Assembly (NCBI GenBank): GCA_022712815.1
Contig: JAFLJW010000284.1
Location: forward strand, 1 to 11,080
From: Pseudodesulfovibrio sp.
Lineage (GTDB): Bacteria > Desulfobacterota > Desulfovibrionia > Desulfovibrionales > Desulfovibrionaceae
Direction: 5' to 3'
Length of the DNA: 11,080 bases
Below are positions 5,767 to 11,080 of this stretch, piece after piece (position 1 is the stretch's first letter; each line of letters begins with the position of its first letter). The position numbers were made by a program, and so were the translations under genes. The notes under the pieces were generated by a model, which saw only the letters and a program-made list of their open reading frames with translations, searched no databases and was not told the origin of the DNA.

Positions 5767-5802
5767 CCTCTGCCCGGAAAACATTACTCCGGGCAGAGGT
5801 TT
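5767..5802 (+). terminator. strong hairpin after glnK, probable terminator
   Basis: CCTCTGCCCGGA (5767-5778) and TCCGGGCAGAGG (5788-5799) form a perfect 12-bp GC-rich stem with a 9-nt loop, followed by a short TTT. The T tract is shorter than ideal, so some read-through into glnD is possible. It separates amtB-glnK from glnD. Confidence 0.68.
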
Positions 5803-5893
5803 ATCAAATGCCATCAGCGCATTTAACCCGTGTCGCATTCTTTCCGACAGTCAAAGCCTTGCAATGCGGCATCTAACCAACTAACTTGAGCGC

Positions 5894-8497
5894 ATGGTAC
5901 CAGACAACCACCTCCCCGATTCTGCCAAGGAACTGAAGGCCGCAAAAAAAAACCTGTGGGAACGCGCCCGAAATGGTTCGGTGGGCGGTTTTGCCTGGGA
6001 GTATACTCATCTGGTGGACCATTACTTTGAGGGGCGCATCCGCGAGGCCGGTCCGCAAAAGTTTTCGTTCACCCTTGTGGCCGTAGGTGGATACGGGCGC
6101 GGCAGGCTCTGTCCCGGCTCTGATATCGACATCCTCATTCTTTTCAAGAAACGGATTCCCCGCGTTGCCGACCAGTTTGTCAAGACGCTTCTCTTTCCGC
6201 TCTGGGATCTGGGGCTTGATCTCGGCCACGGTGTCCGCACGGTCACGGATTGTGTTTCCCTTGCCAAAAAAGACTTTCAGGTCCTTGCCTCGCTGATGGA
6301 TGCCCGTCCTCTGGCTGGTGATGCTGATGTTTTCGAGGCCTTTCGCGCCGCCTTTGACAAAAAAGTCCTCAAGAAAAAAGGGACCATGTTCACCAACAGC
6401 CTGCGCGACCATAATGAGACTCGCGGCGTGCAATACGGCGATGCCACCGGCATGCTGGAGCCGGAACTGAAAAACGGCCTTGGTGGATTGCGCGATGGGC
6501 AGCAGGTCTTTTGGCTGACCCGCGTTCTGGAAGCGGGTGGAGGTAAAGGGTTGTTCTTACCGGAAGAACTATCCCGGATGCGCGAGGATCAGGACTTTCT
6601 CAATCGTGTCCGTACCGCCCTGCACATCGCTGCCGGGCGCAAGAATGACAGGTTGTTCTTCGACCTCCAGCCTCCCACGGCGCGGCTCATGGGTTTTGCC
6701 TCCAAGGATGCTTCACCCGAAGCCACCGGACGGGGAGTCGAGTTTTTTCTGTCTCGCCTGCATCAGGCCATGACTCGCATCAAGGCCATGCGCGAGGCCC
6801 TGTTTCAAGAAAAATTTACCCCCAAAAGTCGCCTCCCCTTGCCTGAGCTTTCCATCCGCAACATCGGGGTCGGGGTCGAAGGCATCTTTTTCAAAAGTCA
6901 GGCGGCCATTACGCCGGACAACGTGCTCGGCGCATTTCTGGAATCCGCCCGGAGCGGGCTGCCCCTGACCTGGGGCGCACGCAGGCTCCTGCGCCGCGAT
7001 CCGGGGCGATTCGCCAGCAGGCTCATTGACCGGTCCGAAACGCTCTCCACCCTGATCGAGATATTCATGGCTCCTCATGCTGAGGCCGCTTGCGAAGGAT
7101 TGCTTGAGACACGGCTGCTTCCGGCCATATTCCCTGAATTCGGTGATGTGGAGCACCTGATCCAGTTCAATGACTACCATGTCCAGCCCGTTGGTCGGCA
7201 CACTCTGTCCACCGTGATGCAGATATCAAAATTCATGGAAGGTGACGCTGACTGGACCGGGGAAATCGCCGCTCGTATCCTGCACAGGAAACGCCTTGTT
7301 CTGGCCGGTTTCTTTCATGATCTGGGCAAGGGCGAAGACAGCCATTCCAAGGTCGGGGCAACCATCGCCCGCGAGGTACTGGCTCGATATGGCAAGGATG
7401 AAGAGAGCATCGAAGATGTGGCCTTTCTGGTGCAGCATCACCTGCTCATCCCCAAGGCGGCCACCCGGCGCGATTTGTCCGATGAGCGAGTGGCCTCAGA
7501 GGTGGCCGGGATTGTCGGCACGCTTGAACGGCTGGATATGCTCTATCTCCTTTCCGTGGCTGATTCCATGGCGACCGGACCGCGCGCCTGGAATACGTGG
7601 ACCCAGTCCCTGTTTGCGGAACTCTATTTCAAGGTCAGGAATCTGCTGGAACAAGGTCCGCTCTCCGAACCGGATGCGGCAAAGCGGCTTGTGGATGTCC
7701 GCCATGAAGTCCTTGCGGCCACTCAGGAGAAGGACACCGCGTTTGTGGAATCTGCCATGGAAGCCATGCCGCCACGCGCCTTCCTCGCTCTGGACGCACC
7801 GACCATCGCCTCCCACATGGTGCTGGTCAAACAGCTTTGGGAAGCAGTGGCTAAGGACCGGATGCGCAAACCGTCTCGTATCGGCGGCAAGAGTGTCAAT
7901 CTGATCAAGGTCGTACCCGGCGCGGTCAAAGGCACTTTCAAACTGACCATCGCCGCCGTGGACCGGACCGGACTATTTGCCACCATTGCCGGAGCCATTG
8001 CCCTGCATGGACTGAATATTATGGCCGCCGACCTGTTCACATGGAAAGACGGTACTGCCGTTGATGTTTTCACGGTCAGCGAACCGCCGGACAATCTTTT
8101 TGCAGACGAGGTCTGGGCGCGAATCAGCCGTTCCATCGGCTACGCTCTGGTGGACAAACTCGATCTGGCGGCCCGTCTGGAGGAACGCCAGAACTCACCG
8201 CTCCATAAAAACCGCACCGGTCCCAAGCTCCGTCCCATCGTGACCATTGATAACGGGGGGAGCGATTTCTATACCGTCATAGAGGTCGCAACCACGGACC
8301 GCTCAGGGGTGCTGTTCGATGTCGGCAGCACGCTGGCGGACCACAGAATATCCATCCATTTGGCGAAAATTTCCACCATCAAGGGAAGGGCCGCTGACAT
8401 TTTCCATGTGCGCGATGAAAATGGCCAGAAACTCACCGACAAGGAGCGCATCGCAAGTATCCGCCAATCCTTGCTGAAAGCCGCCAACCATCTGTAG
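5894..8497 (+). CDS. glnD: [protein-PII] uridylyltransferase / uridylyl-removing enzyme GlnD
   Basis: An 867-residue cytoplasmic sensor of glutamine, close to the usual 850-900. It adds UMP to PII at Y51 when glutamine is low and removes it when glutamine is high. Domains in order: nucleotidyltransferase with G65-G-Y-G-R-G and G76... S-D77-I-D79-I; the linking region with G-L-G-G-L-R-D (195-201); an HD domain with R-H436, H475-D476-L-G-K-G and A-D557-S; and two ACT domains, about 683-755 (D690-R-T-G) and 793-860 (D802-R-S-G), which bind glutamine. All catalytic motifs are present, so both activities look intact. ATG 5894 is the first possible start, since an in-frame stop lies at 5882-5884; its ribosome binding site is poor (only GAG). 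It lies 210 nt behind glnK after a hairpin; no convincing promoter was found in that gap. Confidence 0.96.
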   Translation: MVPDNHLPDSAKELKAAKKNLWERARNGSVGGFAWEYTHLVDHYFEGRIREAGPQKFSFTLVAVGGYGRGRLCPGSDIDILILFKKRIPRVADQFVKTLLFPLWDLGLDLGHGVRTVTDCVSLAKKDFQVLASLMDARPLAGDADVFEAFRAAFDKKVLKKKGTMFTNSLRDHNETRGVQYGDATGMLEPELKNGLGGLRDGQQVFWLTRVLEAGGGKGLFLPEELSRMREDQDFLNRVRTALHIAAGRKNDRLFFDLQPPTARLMGFASKDASPEATGRGVEFFLSRLHQAMTRIKAMREALFQEKFTPKSRLPLPELSIRNIGVGVEGIFFKSQAAITPDNVLGAFLESARSGLPLTWGARRLLRRDPGRFASRLIDRSETLSTLIEIFMAPHAEAACEGLLETRLLPAIFPEFGDVEHLIQFNDYHVQPVGRHTLSTVMQISKFMEGDADWTGEIAARILHRKRLVLAGFFHDLGKGEDSHSKVGATIAREVLARYGKDEESIEDVAFLVQHHLLIPKAATRRDLSDERVASEVAGIVGTLERLDMLYLLSVADSMATGPRAWNTWTQSLFAELYFKVRNLLEQGPLSEPDAAKRLVDVRHEVLAATQEKDTAFVESAMEAMPPRAFLALDAPTIASHMVLVKQLWEAVAKDRMRKPSRIGGKSVNLIKVVPGAVKGTFKLTIAAVDRTGLFATIAGAIALHGLNIMAADLFTWKDGTAVDVFTVSEPPDNLFADEVWARISRSIGYALVDKLDLAARLEERQNSPLHKNRTGPKLRPIVTIDNGGSDFYTVIEVATTDRSGVLFDVGSTLADHRISIHLAKISTIKGRAADIFHVRDENGQKLTDKERIASIRQSLLKAANHL

Positions 8498-8524
8498 GAT
8501 TCCGGGACACTCGACCATAAAAGG

Positions 8525-8559
8525 AAGAGGCCACAGCACCAAGTGCTGCGGCCTCTTTT
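8525..8559. terminator. bidirectional terminator between glnD and the chemoreceptor gene
   Basis: AAGAGGCC (8525-8532) pairs with GGCCTCTT (8550-8557) and CAGCAC (8534-8539) with GTGCTG (8543-8548), with one A-C mismatch and a CAA loop. On the plus strand the stem runs into TTTTA; on the minus strand it is followed by CC then TTTT. It lies between two converging genes, 27 nt after glnD and 18 nt past the chemoreceptor stop, so it can serve both. Confidence 0.88.
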
Positions 8560-8577
8560 ATTGATTCATATCATTGG

Positions 8578-10599
8578 TTAAAACCGCTCAAAGTCCTCGC
8601 TGTCCACATCATCCATGTCCATGGAGGCCGAAATCGATGCAGGGTGTGTGCCATCAGGCAGCGATGACATGGCTTGTCTGCTGGCAATCACTGTTGTCCG
8701 AAGAGAAGCATTGCCGCCGTTAGTGGTTTTGAAGAAGGTCATGGTGCTGGCAAGCAGCTGGGCCTGACTGGACAACTCCTCGGCAGTGGAGGCCATTTCT
8801 TCGGAGGCCGAAGCATTGCCCTGAATGATCCGGTCGAGCTGGTCCACGGCACTGCTTATTTCGCTGGCGCCCTTGTCTTGCTCCAGACAACTGGCTGCAA
8901 TTTCTTGAACGAGTTCGGCTGTCCGGCCAATCTGGGGGACCAGTTCGACGAGCATTTGTCCGGCCTTGTCGGCCACAACCATGCTGGTATCGGACAGTTC
9001 GCCTATCTCTTCGGCAGCCTGTCCACTTCGTTCGGCCAGCTTTCGGACCTCGGCAGCAACAACGGCAAATCCCTTGCCGTGCTCACCGGCCCGGGCCGCT
9101 TCAATGGCTGCATTGAGGGCCAACAGGTTTGTTTGCCTGGCGATTTCCTGGATAATGGTAATACGTTCAGCAATGGATTTGAGTGAAGCCATGGCTGCAT
9201 TGACCGCCTTGCCGCTCTCTTTGGCTCCGGCAGAGGCCTTGTTGGCAATGGACTCTGTCTCACGGGCGTTGTCCGCGTTACTTTTAACACTCGCGTTCAT
9301 CTCTTCCATGGAAGCAGCCACTTCCTCTATGGACGCAGCCTGTTCGGTTACGGACTGCGACAGGGTCTGGGCGGATGCCGACAGCTCCTGGCTCCCGGAG
9401 GACACGCTTTCCGTGGCCGAGTTGACATCGCTGACCACCGCGCTCAAACGTTCGGCCATATGGGTCAGGGAACTGGAAAGCTGTCCGATTTCATCCTCCT
9501 GGTCGATATCGACCGTGGCCCGCATGTCGCCGGAAGACATTGCCTGAGCGAAATCCATTCCTTTTCTGAGCGGCCCGATGATGCCTCGTGCGATGACCCA
9601 TGCCAGCACCATACCAATAATCAGAGATATGATACTGAAAATGATAACTTCTATCCTGATTTGGGTGGCCTCGCTTAGCATCTGTTTATCAGTCATGATC
9701 TGTTCGCCGATAATCTCGCGGATGGAGAGCAGTATGTTCTGAACTTCACTGAGTGCGGGTAGTGTCACTTCGGAATAGATTCTCTTGGCCTCTTCAAAAT
9801 GTCTTTGGCGCGAATCGTTTACGGCGAGCGCTGAGTCGATGGCGGCCAAAGTTCTCTTTTGCAGCAATTCTGTTTGTTCACGAAAAAGCTTTTGGGCTCC
9901 CTCTCTGTCATTATATGAAAGCAGGTCGTTTAGTTCGGAGGCTGATCTGTGGAGTGCGGCATGCGGTTTGAAGATGGTTGCAATTGCCTTGCCTAATTCC
10001 GGGTCAGCCTTCATGAGTCGTGCCGTCTTGGAAGAATATAGCCATCTGCCAAGGCCGCACTCGTGAGGGTCGGTTTGCGCTCCGGTGGAGCGGGAGTTCG
10101 GGTTAAGAAGAGCGCTTTTGACCGTGCTGCCCCAGGTAAGTTGGTCGAGTTTCTTATCGCGCAAGAAAGCACCAAGTGCCACATCCGCCGGGGCGTATTT
10201 TTCCATGATGTCGATGGCGGATTGGTGCAAGGCGTTATGATATGGCTCTAGGCTGTCCAGCAAAGGCTTGATGGCTGGCACCAGACGTTCGGCTTCCTGC
10301 CGGGCTTCGCTATAATACCATTTGCCAAACGCACACTCGTGAGGGTCGGTTTGGACATCCAGAGAGTGTATGGAATCGTCGGTTAGCAATTCGTTGACGC
10401 TTTCCGTCCATTTGAGGTGATCCACGACCGCTTGGATTAAATTGCCCCGTAACTTATTACCGTCAATGACTTCTCCGGCATTTGTGACAATGTCTCCGAT
10501 TCCGGTTATGGACCATGCCCCCAAAGAAACCAGAAGGAGCAAGACTACACCAAAACCAACTCCGAATTTGACACGCAGCTTACAATCTTTCCAAGTCAC
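8578..10599 (-). CDS. methyl-accepting chemotaxis protein with tandem periplasmic CZB-like domains
   Basis: A 673-residue chemoreceptor that signals to CheA/CheW. Order: basic N-terminus M-T-W-K-D-C-K-L, TM1 about 12-34, periplasmic region 35-315, TM2 about 316-338, HAMP about 339-391, then the cytoplasmic signalling coiled coil with the conserved hairpin tip (E485-I-A-R-Q-T-N-L-L-A-L-N-A-A-I-E through E-V-R-K-L-A-E-R, about 524). The periplasmic part holds two CZB-like units: H61-x-x-W64, C89-x-F-G-K-W94, H121-x3-H125; and Q153-x-x-W156, C181-x-L-G-R-W186, H213-x3-H217. CZB domains bind zinc through three His and one Cys; the second unit has Gln for the first His. The tail ends D-F-E-R-F, reminiscent of a CheR-docking pentapeptide. 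GTG 10599 is chosen over ATG 10614 because GGAGGT sits 6 nt upstream of it. Confidence 0.92.
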   Translation of the reverse strand: MTWKDCKLRVKFGVGFGVVLLLLVSLGAWSITGIGDIVTNAGEVIDGNKLRGNLIQAVVDHLKWTESVNELLTDDSIHSLDVQTDPHECAFGKWYYSEARQEAERLVPAIKPLLDSLEPYHNALHQSAIDIMEKYAPADVALGAFLRDKKLDQLTWGSTVKSALLNPNSRSTGAQTDPHECGLGRWLYSSKTARLMKADPELGKAIATIFKPHAALHRSASELNDLLSYNDREGAQKLFREQTELLQKRTLAAIDSALAVNDSRQRHFEEAKRIYSEVTLPALSEVQNILLSIREIIGEQIMTDKQMLSEATQIRIEVIIFSIISLIIGMVLAWVIARGIIGPLRKGMDFAQAMSSGDMRATVDIDQEDEIGQLSSSLTHMAERLSAVVSDVNSATESVSSGSQELSASAQTLSQSVTEQAASIEEVAASMEEMNASVKSNADNARETESIANKASAGAKESGKAVNAAMASLKSIAERITIIQEIARQTNLLALNAAIEAARAGEHGKGFAVVAAEVRKLAERSGQAAEEIGELSDTSMVVADKAGQMLVELVPQIGRTAELVQEIAASCLEQDKGASEISSAVDQLDRIIQGNASASEEMASTAEELSSQAQLLASTMTFFKTTNGGNASLRTTVIASRQAMSSLPDGTHPASISASMDMDDVDSEDFERF
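10058..10353 (-). repeat. duplicated CZB-like coding units with 20-bp identical core
   Basis: The same 20 bases (plus strand CACTCGTGAGGGTCGGTTTG) occur at 10058-10077 and 10334-10353, 276 bp apart. They encode the Q-T-D-P-H-E-C part of each CZB-like unit. Identity that includes wobble positions suggests internal duplication or gene conversion within the receptor gene rather than constraint on the protein alone. Confidence 0.6.
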
Positions 10600-10677
10600 T
10601 ACAGTACCTCCCATGGTTCGGACATCTTCATATTTGATAAAGCGGCAGTTTTGTTCTTAGGTGTAATTATTTTTTAC

Positions 10678-10712
10678 TTCGTGCACGCTTGTCTGGTTAT
10701 TCTTTCGTGCAC
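10678..10712. repeat. TTCGTGCAC direct repeats in the divergent intergenic region
   Basis: TTCGTGCACGCTT starts at 10678 and TTCGTGCACTCTT at 10704: thirteen bases with one mismatch, 26 bp apart, each holding the palindrome GTGCAC. They lie 79-113 nt upstream of the chemoreceptor start in the 10600-10875 gap, which is otherwise AT-rich without an ORF or RNA gene I recognise. They are candidate sites for a regulator of the chemoreceptor gene. Confidence 0.35.
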
Positions 10713-10818
10713 TCTTTGCTATTCATCTATTATAATTTTTCATAATTACTATTTGTTATGCCTATACGGTGTAAAATTGGTCGTTGGAAGGGTGTTATAA
10801 AAATCTTTTTCAAACGGT

Positions 10819-10847
10819 CTGTCAGGTTTCAATTTTGTCCATATTAT
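10819..10847 (+). promoter_or_regulatory. candidate sigma-70 promoter of the SH3 protein gene
   Basis: CTGTCA (10819-10824), a 17-bp spacer and TATTAT (10842-10847). The expected start near 10854 gives a leader of about 22 nt before ATG 10876. The -35 box matches at four of six positions and the -10 at five. Confidence 0.4.
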
Positions 10848-10875
10848 CTATACATAATGACAAGAGCAGTGTTCC

Positions 10876-11073
10876 ATGTTTCAAGTTTTATGCACCGTGC
10901 TTAGCATCACAGTGTCGCTGCGTGCTCCGCAGATGACTGACGACCAGAGCGGTTGTCAGGATTTGTATGTGCTGAAATCCGTGGCAAACATTCGTAATGC
11001 GCCAAGTACCGACAGTGCCAGGATTGGTGCTGTTGTTCGGAATACATCCCTTGCCCGCCTTGAAGAAAAATGA
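10876..11073 (+). CDS. small bacterial SH3-domain protein, probably cut short by a frameshift
   Basis: A 65-residue frame. Residues 1-19 are moderately hydrophobic and could be a poor signal peptide. Residues 30-65 match the start of a bacterial SH3 (SH3b) domain: L-Y-V-L-K-S-V-A-N-I-R-N-A-P-S-T-D-S, then I-G-A-V-V and L-A-R-L-E-E. Such domains usually bind cell-wall peptides in exported proteins. The family continues with about G-G-W-x-x-V, but here TGA follows K65. Dropping one A from the A5 run at 11066-11070 changes the ending to L-E-E-N-E-G-G, the expected continuation, and stays open to the window edge. This suggests a frameshift mutation, a slippage site or a sequence error. The start is uncertain: only AAGAG about 9 nt upstream serves as a ribosome binding site. 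Confidence 0.5.
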   Translation: MFQVLCTVLSITVSLRAPQMTDDQSGCQDLYVLKSVANIRNAPSTDSARIGAVVRNTSLARLEEK

Positions 11074-11080
11074 AGGTGGA

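Noticed and set aside
5853..5887. TTGCAA followed 17 bp later by TAACTT as a glnD promoter
   Set aside because: The -10 box is poor and the transcript would start almost at the ATG; it is not convincing enough to list.
9003..9290. Minus-strand 95-codon frame within the chemoreceptor gene
   Set aside because: It lies in another frame across the conserved signalling domain, with no independent support.
10639..10665. Sigma-28-like TACA-N15-GCCGCTTT upstream of the chemoreceptor gene
   Set aside because: Spacing is right and the gene type fits, but both boxes differ too much from TAAA and GCCGATAA.

Overview
The window looks like an ordinary chromosomal segment from a Gram-negative, sulfate-reducer-like deltaproteobacterium (Desulfovibrionaceae, such as Desulfovibrio or Pseudodesulfovibrio). 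This is inferred from the amtB-glnK-glnD cluster behind a -24/-12 promoter, an outer-membrane-type BON lipoprotein, a chemoreceptor with two periplasmic CZB-like domains, and codon style. No rRNA, tRNA, CRISPR array, transposase or phage gene was seen.

Left part (1-3378, minus strand): a thioredoxin-2-like protein with an N-terminal zinc ribbon (trxC type), a lipoprotein with two BON domains and its own promoter, and a compact unit of three overlapping frames. That unit runs from an unrecognised 56-codon ORF, through a TIM-barrel sugar phosphate isomerase/epimerase-like protein, to a PaaI-type hotdog thioesterase. The 56-codon frame has a strong ribosome binding site and shares an ATGA stop/start with the isomerase gene, which has no visible ribosome binding site of its own.

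Middle part (3379-8560): a small membrane-anchored or exported protein of unknown function lies divergent to the nitrogen-control block. amtB (ammonium channel) starts behind a very good sigma-54 promoter and is followed 10 nt later by glnK, a PII protein with the uridylylation tyrosine Y51. After glnK come a 71-bp imperfect palindrome, a strong hairpin and then glnD, the bifunctional uridylyltransferase/uridylyl-removing enzyme that modifies PII. The channel, its PII regulator and the enzyme that senses glutamine and sets the PII modification state are therefore adjacent. A bidirectional terminator separates glnD from the convergent chemoreceptor gene.

Right part (8561-11080): a minus-strand methyl-accepting chemotaxis protein with tandem CZB-like domains, the second lacking the first zinc-ligand histidine. 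Beyond a 276-bp AT-rich divergent region is the start of a small SH3-domain protein. Its frame stops early at an A5 run next to the window edge, which suggests a frameshift.

Nothing here is convincingly a new multi-gene system. The points most worth a second look are the coupled 56-codon ORF with nearby palindromes, the palindromic element behind glnK, the asymmetric tandem CZB pair, and the broken SH3 frame.
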